A DNA stretch of 64,000 bases from an uncultured Oscillospiraceae bacterium (lineage in GTDB: Bacteria; Bacillota; Clostridia; Oscillospirales; Oscillospiraceae): NCBI GenBank assembly GCA_934589145.1, contig CAKTNW010000005.1, forward strand, positions 1 to 64,000, given 5' to 3'. Below the pieces are notes generated by a model. It worked only from the letters and a program-made list of their open reading frames with translations, made no database searches and was not told the origin of the DNA. The translations under genes were made by a program, and so were the position numbers. How positions within the stretch are numbered: the stretch's first letter is position 1; every line of letters starts with the position of its first letter. Shown here one piece after another: positions 25,348-32,546 of this stretch.

Positions 25348-26262
25348 TTATTTGACAATGCGCACTTCCGGCTCCAGCGTCACGCCGGAGTTTTCCTTCA
25401 CCCGGCGCTGCACCTCCGCCATCAGCGCCAGCACGTCGGCGCAGGTAGCGCCGCCCACGTTGATGACAAAGCCCGCGTGCTTTTCCGACACCTGGGCGCC
25501 GCCCATGGTCAGACCCTTGCAGCCCGCCTCCTCGATCAGGCGGCCCGCAAAGTGGCCCTCCGGCCTTTTGAAGGTGCTGCCCGCGCTGGGGTATTCCAGG
25601 GGCTGGGACGCCTTGCGCCGGGCCATCAGGTCATCCATGCGGCCGCGGATGGCGGCGCTGTCGTCCGGATGCAGGGCGAATACGGCGGAGAGCACCACCG
25701 CGTCGGGGTGCTCCATCAGCAGGCTGTGGCGGTAGCCGAAGGCCATATCGCCACAGGGGACGGTCTTCACGCCCTCGTCGGGGAACAGCACGGTGACGCT
25801 TTCGATGACCTGGGCCAGCTCACCGCCGTAGGCGCCCGCGTTCATGCACACGCCGCCGCCCACGCTGCCGGGGATGCCGTGGGCGAATTCCAGACCCGCC
25901 AGTCCCTGCTGGCAGGCATAATTGGCCACCCGGGCCAGAGATGCGCCGGCCTCCGCCCTGACGCGGCCATCCTCCAGCAGCCGGACCTCCACCATGTCGC
26001 GGGTGTTGACCACCAGACGGTCAATCCCCTCGTCGGGGAACAGCAGATTGGTGCCGTTGCCCAGCACGAAGGGCCGCGCGCCGCACCCGGCGGCAAAGCT
26101 CAGCAGCAGCACCGCCTGCTCGGCATTCCGGGGAAAGGCCATCCGCCGGGCCGGGCCGCCGATGCGGAAGGAGGTGTATTTCGACAGCGGCTCCTCCGCC
26201 GACACGGAAAGGTCCGGCAGATAGTCCCGCAGTTTTTCGTCCAAAAGCTCATACCAACGCAT
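25348..26262 (-). CDS. murB: UDP-N-acetylenolpyruvoylglucosamine reductase (MurB)
   Basis: FAD enzyme that reduces UDP-GlcNAc-enolpyruvate to UDP-MurNAc in peptidoglycan synthesis. 304 residues with TSFRIGGPARRMAFP, FVLGNGTNLLFPD, GIPGSVGGGVCMNAGAYGGE and the YPSAGSTFKRPEG motif with the catalytic Ser; the catalytic Glu lies in the terminal LEPEVRIVK. This is the type II (Gram-positive) form. RBS AAGGAGG. Confidence 0.97.
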   Translation of the reverse strand: MRWYELLDEKLRDYLPDLSVSAEEPLSKYTSFRIGGPARRMAFPRNAEQAVLLLSFAAGCGARPFVLGNGTNLLFPDEGIDRLVVNTRDMVEVRLLEDGRVRAEAGASLARVANYACQQGLAGLEFAHGIPGSVGGGVCMNAGAYGGELAQVIESVTVLFPDEGVKTVPCGDMAFGYRHSLLMEHPDAVVLSAVFALHPDDSAAIRGRMDDLMARRKASQPLEYPSAGSTFKRPEGHFAGRLIEEAGCKGLTMGGAQVSEKHAGFVINVGGATCADVLALMAEVQRRVKENSGVTLEPEVRIVK

Positions 26263-26287
26263 ACAGCGCCTCCTTATGATGGATGTT

Positions 26288-27253
26288 TCAGATGACCCGC
26301 TTCTTCTTGCCCAGCAGCGCCGCGCCGATGATCCCGGCGTCGTTGCCCAGTTGGGCCTTGACGATATGGGTCATCTTGTCGTAGTTGCAGGGCAGGCTGT
26401 GGGCCGCCACCTGGCGGCGCAGGGGCAGCAGAAGCTGCTCGTCGGATTCGTTGCTGACGCCGCCGCCGATGGCCAGGGTATCCGGCTGGAAGATGTTGAT
26501 GATGTTCACGATGCCGGCGGTGAGATAGCGGATGTACCGGTCGCAGACCGCCTGGCCCACCGGGCAGCCCCGGCGCGCGGCGATGAAGGCCGACTGGCCG
26601 GACACATGGCCGTCATTCTCGGCGATGACCTGGGCCAGGATGCTGTCGGGGTTCTCCTGCCACGCTCTGGTGGTCTGGCGCTTCAGGGCGCTGGCGGAGG
26701 CGTACCGCTCCCAGCAGCCGCGGCGGCCGCAGGGACACTCCTCGCCGTCCATCTCGATGGACATGTGGCCCACCTCGCCCGCCATACCGTTGGAGCCGTG
26801 GAAGATCTTGCCGTTGTGGACGATGCCGCCGCCCACGCCGGTGCCCAGGGTGACGGTGATGAAGCGCTTGCTGCCCCGTCCGCCGCCCACATAGTATTCC
26901 GCCAGCGCCGCGCAGTTGGCGTCATTTTCTATGTACAGCGGCAGGTCGCTGAGCTGGTGGAACAGCCGCCGCAGCGGCACGTTCCGCAGAGGCAGATTGC
27001 AGGTATACAGGATGGAGCCGCCCCGGATCTCCACCGCGCCGGGACAGCCCACGCCCACGGAAAAGATGTCTCCGGTATCGCAGCCGGTGTCGCGGCACAG
27101 CTCCGTCACCAGGGCGTGGATGGTCCAGGCCAGGGCTGCCGGGTCGGCGATGCCCGCCACCTTCATTTTCCGGGTGGCCAGCAGCCGTCCCGCCTCGTCC
27201 ACCAGCCCGGCCTTCAGGTTGGTGCCGCCGATGTCGATGCCGATGTATTTCAT
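26288..27253 (-). CDS. ROK-family sugar kinase (glucokinase-like)
   Basis: 321 residues. N-terminal ATP-binding motif YIGIDIGGTNLKAGLVD, sugar-binding segment ENDANCAALAE, phosphate motif GTGVGGGIVHNGK and the ROK zinc site CPCGRRGCWERYAS (about 158-171) are all present, so it is a catalytic kinase and not a ROK repressor (no HTH). Glucose is the likely substrate from context with hprK and murB, but N-acetyl sugars are possible. Start overlaps the hprK stop by 4 nt. Confidence 0.92.
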   Translation of the reverse strand: MKYIGIDIGGTNLKAGLVDEAGRLLATRKMKVAGIADPAALAWTIHALVTELCRDTGCDTGDIFSVGVGCPGAVEIRGGSILYTCNLPLRNVPLRRLFHQLSDLPLYIENDANCAALAEYYVGGGRGSKRFITVTLGTGVGGGIVHNGKIFHGSNGMAGEVGHMSIEMDGEECPCGRRGCWERYASASALKRQTTRAWQENPDSILAQVIAENDGHVSGQSAFIAARRGCPVGQAVCDRYIRYLTAGIVNIINIFQPDTLAIGGGVSNESDEQLLLPLRRQVAAHSLPCNYDKMTHIVKAQLGNDAGIIGAALLGKKKRVI

Positions 27254-28212
27254 AACAGGTCGCTTCCGTTCTGCCGGCTCATGGCGTCCAGCTTGCTGTC
27301 GAATTGGGTCACGAAGTCGCGGCCCGCGTTGTAGCCGTACTTGGTCTGGCGATTCTTCATGGTGGCGATCTCCACGATACCGGCCAGGTTTCGGCCGGGC
27401 CGCACCGGGATGGTGACGATGGGCAGCGACACGTCCAGCAGCGTATACTGCTCCTCGCCCAGGCCCAGACGGTCATAGAACTTGCCGTCCTGCCACTGCT
27501 CCAGTTGGATCACCAGGTCGATCTCCGTCTCGAACTGCACCGCGCCCATACCGAAAAGCTGCTTCACGTCGATGACGCCCACGCCGCGGATCTCGATATA
27601 GTGGCGGATCAGCTCCGGCGCCGTGCCGTGCAGGGTGTCGGAGATGCGCTTGATCTCCACCGCGTCGTCGGCCACCAGCTGATGGCCGCGCTTGAGCAGC
27701 TCGATGGCGGTCTCGCTCTTGCCGATGCCGCTGTCGCCCAGGATCAGCACGCCCTGGCCGTAGATGTTCATCAGCACGCCGTGGCGGGTGATCTGAGGTG
27801 CCAAAGCGTTATTGAGATAGTCAATGATATGACTGGTGGCGTCCACCGTATCACTGCCGGTGCGCAGCAGGGTGCGGCCATGCTTCTGGGCCATCTCCAG
27901 CAGCTCGTCGAACACCTCCAGATTGCGGGAGATGATCATGGCCGGAAAGCTGTAGCTCATCAGGCGGTTAAAGACCCGCGTCCGCTCCTCGGCGGTCATG
28001 CGGGAGAGAAAGCGCATCTCACTCTTTCCCAGGATCAGCAGGCGCTTGGTGTCGAAATAGTCATAAAAGCCCACAAGCTGCAGGGACGGGCGGAACACGT
28101 CCGACACGGTGATGACGCAGGTGTCATAGTCGCTGCCCTTGCAGAGGATCTCCATATGAAAATATTCCGCCAGCTTCTTCACGCTGGCCGGGGTACGTCT
28201 CACTTTTTCCAT
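27250..28212 (-). CDS. hprK: HPr kinase/phosphorylase
   Basis: 320-residue bifunctional enzyme that phosphorylates and dephosphorylates Ser46 of HPr to drive carbon catabolite control. The C-terminal half has the Walker A GDSGIGKSETAIEL, the DDAVEIKRI segment, IEIRGVGVIDVKQLFG and VTIPVRPGRNLAGIVEIA; the N-terminal half is the typical DRTGG-like fold. First gene of the hprK-ROK-murB-rapZ-yvcK-whiA-dnaE string. Confidence 0.97.
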   Translation of the reverse strand: MEKVRRTPASVKKLAEYFHMEILCKGSDYDTCVITVSDVFRPSLQLVGFYDYFDTKRLLILGKSEMRFLSRMTAEERTRVFNRLMSYSFPAMIISRNLEVFDELLEMAQKHGRTLLRTGSDTVDATSHIIDYLNNALAPQITRHGVLMNIYGQGVLILGDSGIGKSETAIELLKRGHQLVADDAVEIKRISDTLHGTAPELIRHYIEIRGVGVIDVKQLFGMGAVQFETEIDLVIQLEQWQDGKFYDRLGLGEEQYTLLDVSLPIVTIPVRPGRNLAGIVEIATMKNRQTKYGYNAGRDFVTQFDSKLDAMSRQNGSDLL

Positions 28213-28256
28213 GCTCGTCGCTCCTCATATCTATAATAGATAACAATACAGACTAT

Positions 28257-28285
28257 ATTATACCGTATCCGCCTCCGTTTCGCAA
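28257..28285 (-). promoter_or_regulatory. Promoter of the hprK operon
   Basis: TTGCGA at 28285-28280, 17-nt spacer, TATAAT at 28262-28257 on the minus strand. The -35 and first part of the spacer (AGTTGCGAAACGG) are identical over 13 nt to the OLE promoter near 8101-8089. Confidence 0.85.
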
Positions 28286-28328
28286 CTTTCCCCTTTGAAA
28301 ATTTTTTCGGTTTTTTGTCAAATAATGC

Positions 28329-28357
28329 TTGCATTTTGTTTTAACTTCTGGTATGAT
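28329..28357 (+). promoter_or_regulatory. Promoter of rpmB
   Basis: TTGCAT at 28329-28334, 17-nt spacer, TATGAT at 28352-28357 with TGG extension; about 50 nt before the ATG. Confidence 0.8.
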
Positions 28358-28413
28358 AACTACTGCTTGTGAAACGGCAAGCAGTATGTTACGACAGCAA
28401 GGAGGTGCAACGG

Positions 28414-28602
28414 ATGGCTAAGTGCGAGTTCTGCGATAAGGGCGTGACCTTTGGTATCAAGGTTTCCCACTCTCATCGTCGTTCCAATCGTCCCTGGAAG
28501 CCCAACGTCAAGCGCGTGAAGGCTTTGATCAATGGTACGCCTCGCCATGTGTATGTTTGTACCCGGTGCCTGCGTTCCGGTAAAGTTACCCGCGCGATCT
28601 GA
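28414..28602 (+). CDS. rpmB: 50S ribosomal protein L28
   Basis: 62-residue ribosomal protein. AKCEFCDKGVTFG and VSHSHRRSNRPWKPNVKRV are typical of bL28, and the two CxxC pairs (CEFC at 4-7, CTRC at 51-54) mark the zinc-binding C+ form. The ATG at 28414 follows AAGGAGGTG; the upstream in-frame ATG at 28369 does not. Monocistronic with its own promoter and terminator. Confidence 0.97.
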   Translation: MAKCEFCDKGVTFGIKVSHSHRRSNRPWKPNVKRVKALINGTPRHVYVCTRCLRSGKVTRAI

Positions 28603-28618
28603 AACATAACATGAGCAA

Positions 28619-28648
28619 AAGCTCTGTGGGAGACCACAGAGCTTTTTT
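28619..28648 (+). terminator. Intrinsic terminator of rpmB
   Basis: 10-bp stem AGCTCTGTGG/CCACAGAGCT with GAGA loop and a following TTTTTT. Confidence 0.92.
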
Positions 28649-28783
28649 CGTGCCGTTTTCCTGCCGCCGGGCCGGTGCGTCTCTTGAAATTTTTCTTCGC
28701 TTACCGCCCTAAACTGTCAATTTTTGTAAATTATGCTGAAACCTGACCGGATGGGCCGCCGCTTTTTTCGGGCAGAAGTACTG

Positions 28784-28812
28784 TTGACCAAGTGAAAAAC
28801 GTGTGTTATAGT
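28784..28812 (+). promoter_or_regulatory. Promoter of the leader peptide/ABC transporter operon
   Basis: TTGACC at 28784-28789, exact 17-nt spacer, TATAGT at 28807-28812. It precedes the leader ORF by 31 nt and is separated from the first transporter gene by about 255 nt of leader. Confidence 0.82.
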
Positions 28813-28843
28813 ATCGCCAATCTTTTGAAAGGAGCCGGAGCAA

Positions 28844-28963
28844 ATGGTACAGAACATTCGTTACGCCGTCGCATATCGATTTTTTACCTATTACTTTTTT
28901 GCCGAAAAAGTAATAGCGATTTGTGATGCCCGTAACCGGAATTCTGTTTGCCCAACGCTCTGA
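28844..28963 (+). CDS. Aromatic-rich leader peptide (39 aa), candidate attenuator of the ABC transporter operon
   Basis: Short ORF with a good ribosome site (AAAGGAG, 9 nt before the ATG). Residues 7-19 contain four Tyr and four Phe (core YRFFTYYFF) and there is no Trp; the C-terminus is DARNRNSVCPTL. Codons for the core overlap the 5' arm of a 12-bp hairpin (28888-28899 with 28905-28916). The stop is 30 nt before a strong intrinsic terminator that sits immediately upstream of the transporter. Composition and placement match amino-acid leader peptides such as those for Phe operons in enterobacteria, so ribosome stalling at Tyr/Phe codons could control transcription. Translation is inferred, not shown. 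Confidence 0.68.
   Translation: MVQNIRYAVAYRFFTYYFFAEKVIAICDARNRNSVCPTL
28888..28916 (+). other. Hairpin inside the leader ORF
   Basis: 12-bp perfect stem CTATTACTTTTT with its complement and a 5-nt loop TGCCG. A ribosome paused on the YYFF codons would melt it, making it a plausible pause or switch element of the attenuator. Confidence 0.6.
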
Positions 28964-28992
28964 GCGCCGTTCAAGCCATTGCGTTAAATCAA

Positions 28993-29036
28993 ACCCGCTG
29001 TATGGACCACAAGTCCGTGCAGCGGGTCTTTTTTTA
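28993..29036 (+). terminator. Attenuator terminator upstream of the ABC transporter genes
   Basis: Approximately 15-bp stem (ACCCGCTG outer arm with CAGCGGGT, inner GGAC/GTCC, loop CACAA) followed by CTTTTTTT. It ends 31 nt before the substrate-binding gene, within its own transcript, so it must be bypassed for expression. Confidence 0.88.
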
Positions 29037-29067
29037 ACCAAAAACACATTTTCAGGAGGATCATACC

Positions 29068-30072
29068 ATGAAAGCCAAACGTATCACATCTCTCATTCTC
29101 GCCCTTGCGCTGGCGCTGAGCCTGTGTCTGACCGGCTGCGGCAGCCAGGGCGGCGACACCCAGGAGCCCGCCGGAGAGAGCACCGGCAGCGACGACGCCA
29201 AGTACACCGTCGGCATCTGCCAGCTGGTGCAGCACGACGCGCTGGACGCCGCCACCCAGGGCTTTATCGACGCGCTGAACGAGGCCCTGCCCGGCCAGGT
29301 GAAGATCGTTGAGAAGAACGCCTCCGGCGATTCCGTCAACTGCTCCACCATCGTCAACGGCTTCGTGTCCGACGGCGTGGATCTCATCATGGCCAACGCC
29401 ACACCCGCCCTGACGGCCGCCGCCTCCGCCACCAGCGATATCCCCATCCTGGGCACCTCCATCACCGCTTACGGTGTGGCCCTGGACATGGACGACTTCA
29501 ACGGCACCGTGGGCGGCAACATCTCCGGCACCTCCGACCTGGCCGACCTGGAGAAGCAGGCCGCCATGATCACCGAGTGGTTCCCCCAGGCCAAGAAGGT
29601 GGCCCTGCTGTTCTGCTCTGCCGAGCCCAACTCCCGCTATCAGATCGAGGAGGTGGCCAAGCATCTGGCTGACGCCGGCATCGAGACCGCGGAATACGCT
29701 TTCACCGACACCAACGATGTCGCCTCCGTCACCCAGGCCGCCTGCGACTACGCCGACGTGATCTACATCCCCACCGACAACACCGCCGCCGCCAATACCG
29801 AGGCCATCGCCAACGTGCTGATCCCCGCCGGTGTGCCCGCCATCTGCGGTGAGGAGGGCATCTGCTCCGGCTGCGGCGTGGCGACCCTGTCCATCAGCTA
29901 CTACGACCTGGGCAAGACCACCGGTCAGATGGCCGCCAGGATCCTGACCGGCGAGGCGGACATCTCCGCCATGCCCATCGAATACACCACCGCGACCCCC
30001 AAGTACAACCCCACCATCTGTGAAGCCCTGGGCATCACCCCGCTGGACGGCTACACCGCCATCGAGGACTGA
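29068..30072 (+). CDS. ABC transporter substrate-binding lipoprotein (TrpX-like, PF04392 type)
   Basis: 334-residue secreted lipoprotein: signal peptide with lipobox LSLCLTGC (Cys at about residue 23), then a linker rich in Gly/Ser/Glu, then a two-lobed periplasmic-type binding fold. Segments YTVGICQLVQHDALDAATQGF, LIMANATPALTAAASAT and IPTDNTAAANTEAIA are characteristic of the TrpX/BMP-like family of Firmicutes, whose members are thought to import Trp, Tyr or other aromatic substrates. The Tyr/Phe-rich leader suggests Tyr or Phe here. Followed by permease and ATPase. Confidence 0.88.
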   Translation: MKAKRITSLILALALALSLCLTGCGSQGGDTQEPAGESTGSDDAKYTVGICQLVQHDALDAATQGFIDALNEALPGQVKIVEKNASGDSVNCSTIVNGFVSDGVDLIMANATPALTAAASATSDIPILGTSITAYGVALDMDDFNGTVGGNISGTSDLADLEKQAAMITEWFPQAKKVALLFCSAEPNSRYQIEEVAKHLADAGIETAEYAFTDTNDVASVTQAACDYADVIYIPTDNTAAANTEAIANVLIPAGVPAICGEEGICSGCGVATLSISYYDLGKTTGQMAARILTGEADISAMPIEYTTATPKYNPTICEALGITPLDGYTAIED

Positions 30073-30140
30073 TCCCCGCCTTCCCACGGGAGGATGCACG
30101 CCGCATCCTCCCGCACTCTGAAATCAAAGGAGCATGACCT

Positions 30141-31082
30141 ATGAGTTTCCTTTCCTCGCTGATGAACGCGCTGCCCGGCGCGGTCGCCCAGGGACTGGCC
30201 TGGGGCATTATGGCCATCGGCGTTTACATCACCTTCCGTATCCTGGACGTGGCCGACCTGACGGTGGACGGCTCCCTGGCCACCGGCGGCGCCGTGTGCG
30301 TCATGCTGATCCGGGCGGGTGTGAACCCGTGGCTTGCCATGCTGTGCGCGCTGGTATCCGGCATGCTGGCCGGTCTGGTCACCGGACTCTTTCACACCCG
30401 GTGCGGCATCCCCGCCATCCTGGCCGGTATCCTGACCCAACTGGCCCTGTACTCCATCAATCTGCGGATCATGGGCGGCAAGGCCAATCAGGCCGTCAGC
30501 GTGGATAAGTACCACCTGCTGCTGAGCCAGCGGTACGTCCGCGAGCTGTCGCTGGACAATCCGCTGCCGCTGCTGGTCGTGCTGACCGCCGTGATCGTGG
30601 CCGCGCTGTACTGGTTCTTCGGCACGGAAAAGGGAAGCTCCGTCCGCGCTACCGGCGCCAATCCCCACATGGCCCGGGCCCAGGGCATCAACACCAGCGC
30701 CAACATCGTGCTGGGCCTGATGCTCTCCAACGGTCTGGTGGCGCTGTCCGGCGCGCTGCTGGCCCAGTATCAGGGCTCCAGCGACATCAACATGGGCCGC
30801 GGTGCCATCGTCATCGGCCTGGCCGCCGTCATCATCGGCGAGGTGATGTTCGGCAAGGTGTTCCGCAATATCGGCGCCCGGCTGCTGGCCGTCTCCATCG
30901 GCGCCATCGTCTACTACATCGTCCTTCAGATCGTCCTGCAGATCGGTCTGAACACCAACGACCTGAAGCTGATCACGGCGCTGATCGTGGCGCTGTTCCT
31001 GACGCTGTCCTATCTGAATCTGAAAAAGACCCGCCGCAAGCCCCAGCGCGCCGCAAAGGAAGGAGTGGAGCAGCATGCTTGA
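30141..31082 (+). CDS. ABC transporter permease (TrpY-like, branched-chain/ribose permease fold)
   Basis: 313-residue polytopic protein with about eight to nine helices; contains FRILDVADLTVDGSLATGGAV and AVIIGEVMFG, as in permeases of the TrpXYZ-type family. Ribosome site AAGGAG before the ATG at 30141. Ends inside the start of the ATPase gene (8-nt overlap). Some LysM-free C-terminal basic residues (KKTRRKPQR) face the cytoplasm. Confidence 0.9.
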   Translation: MSFLSSLMNALPGAVAQGLAWGIMAIGVYITFRILDVADLTVDGSLATGGAVCVMLIRAGVNPWLAMLCALVSGMLAGLVTGLFHTRCGIPAILAGILTQLALYSINLRIMGGKANQAVSVDKYHLLLSQRYVRELSLDNPLPLLVVLTAVIVAALYWFFGTEKGSSVRATGANPHMARAQGINTSANIVLGLMLSNGLVALSGALLAQYQGSSDINMGRGAIVIGLAAVIIGEVMFGKVFRNIGARLLAVSIGAIVYYIVLQIVLQIGLNTNDLKLITALIVALFLTLSYLNLKKTRRKPQRAAKEGVEQHA

Positions 31083-31869
31083 ACTGAAAGACCTGCATAA
31101 GACCTTCAACCCCGGTACCGTCAACGCCAAGACCGCCCTGGACGGCCTGAGCCTGACGCTGCGGGACGGCGAGTTCGTCACCGTCATCGGCGGCAACGGC
31201 GCGGGAAAATCCACCATGCTGAACGCTGCCGCCGGTACGCTGAGCGTGGATTCCGGCGAGGTACATCTGGACGGCGTGGACGTGACCGACCTGCCGGAAT
31301 ACAAGCGGGCCGCCTACATCGGCCGCGTGTTCCAGGATCCCATGATGGGTACGGCTCCCTCCATGCACATTGAGGAGAATCTGGCGCTGGCGGCACGGCG
31401 CGGCCAGAAGCGGGGCCTTCGCTGGGGCATCACCAAGGCGGAGCGGGAGCGATACCGCGCGCTGCTGGGCGACCTGGGCCTGGGGCTGGAGACCCGGCTC
31501 TCCTCCGAGGTCAGTACCCTGTCCGGCGGCCAGCGCCAGGCGCTGACGCTGCTGATGGCCACACTGAAAAGCCCCAAGCTACTGCTTCTGGATGAGCATA
31601 CCGCCGCCCTGGATCCCAAGACCGCCGCCAAGGTTATGGCGCTGACGGACCGGATCGTCACCAGGGAGAAGCTGACCACGCTGATGATCACCCACAACAT
31701 GCGGGACGCCATCCAGTACGGCAGCCGCCTCGTCATGCTGCACGAGGGCCGGGTGATCCTGGATATCTCCGGCGAGGAGAAGAAAAACCTCACCGTGTCC
31801 GACCTGCTGGCGCAATTCGCCAGGGTCAGCGGCGACGAATTCGCCAGCGACCGGGCCCTGCTCTCCTGA
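31075..31869 (+). CDS. ABC transporter ATP-binding protein (TrpZ-like)
   Basis: 264-residue ATPase with Walker A GGNGAGKST near residue 40, signature LSGGQRQALTLLMA near residue 147, Walker B LLLLDEHTAALDPKT and the switch His in MITHNMRDA. Translationally coupled to the permease by an 8-nt overlap. Completes a canonical three-component importer. Confidence 0.94.
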   Translation: MLELKDLHKTFNPGTVNAKTALDGLSLTLRDGEFVTVIGGNGAGKSTMLNAAAGTLSVDSGEVHLDGVDVTDLPEYKRAAYIGRVFQDPMMGTAPSMHIEENLALAARRGQKRGLRWGITKAERERYRALLGDLGLGLETRLSSEVSTLSGGQRQALTLLMATLKSPKLLLLDEHTAALDPKTAAKVMALTDRIVTREKLTTLMITHNMRDAIQYGSRLVMLHEGRVILDISGEEKKNLTVSDLLAQFARVSGDEFASDRALLS

Positions 31870-31897
31870 CAATACGCTATTTTTTCCCCTTTCTCAT

Positions 31898-31939
31898 AAA
31901 GACACAGGGCTGCTCCCGCGGGAGCAGCCCTGTGTCTTT
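31898..31939. terminator. Bidirectional terminator between the ABC operon and the DUF2500 gene
   Basis: 19-bp perfect stem (AAAGACACAGGGCTGCTCC with its complement, loop CGCG) between convergent genes, T-rich on both sides. Confidence 0.93.
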
Positions 31940-31957
31940 ATGTCTTTATTACCGCTA

Positions 31958-32419
31958 TTATCGCTCCGGATCCCATGAGGCCCGCTGGCGTTCGCCGCCG
32001 TCGTCGGGCCGGTCGTAATAGGCCGCCTTGCTGCCCCGGCGCTCAAACCCCAGATAGCGGGTGCCCTGGAACGTCAGCTCGCCGAAGTCGCCCTCCGCCA
32101 GCATGCCGTACTCCCGGCCGCTGACGTGCAGCTCCATCCGGTCGCCGCTGGCCACCTGAAACGTGACGTAATATGTGGTGGAGGTGGTGGTATGCATGCC
32201 CTGTGCGCCGGTGGCGTCTCCGCCGTTGGGGTGGTGGTGCACATCGACATTCTGCCGCTTGGACACCACCGTGGCCTCCACCGTCAGACGGGGCGAGTTG
32301 TTGTTCTTGTGCCAGGTTCCGATGCCCTTCACCGCCGTGACGATGAACATCACGATCACAAATCCGAATATCAGAAAGAACATCACACCGAACATGCTGA
32401 AGCCCATTCCAAATCCCAT
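31958..32419 (-). CDS. DUF2500-family membrane-anchored protein
   Basis: 153 residues: one N-terminal hydrophobic helix (about 8-33, FGVMFFLIFGFVIVMFIVTAV) and a soluble domain beginning LTVEATVVSKRQNV with a central TTTSTTYYVTFQVASGDRMELHVSG motif, the pattern of DUF2500 proteins. Unknown function. The ATG at 32419 follows AAAGGAGAAACG; the longer frame is excluded by lack of a ribosome site. Confidence 0.85.
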   Translation of the reverse strand: MGFGMGFSMFGVMFFLIFGFVIVMFIVTAVKGIGTWHKNNNSPRLTVEATVVSKRQNVDVHHHPNGGDATGAQGMHTTTSTTYYVTFQVASGDRMELHVSGREYGMLAEGDFGELTFQGTRYLGFERRGSKAAYYDRPDDGGERQRASWDPER

Positions 32420-32494
32420 CGCGTTTCTCCTTTCGCCGGTCAAACGTGTTTTCTCTATTTTATATTCTATCCCATTGCCGCCGGAATGTCCATC

Positions 32495-32537
32495 AACTTC
32501 AGGTTGCACCGCGGAAAATATCCCGCAACCTGAAGTT
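32495..32537. other. Inverted repeat downstream of pcrA
   Basis: AACTTCAGGTTGC at 32495-32507 and its perfect complement at 32525-32537, enclosing 17 nt. It lies 10 nt beyond the pcrA stop. No T run follows, so it is more likely an mRNA 3' stabilising hairpin or weak terminator. Confidence 0.6.
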
Positions 32538-32546
32538 TACATGGCG

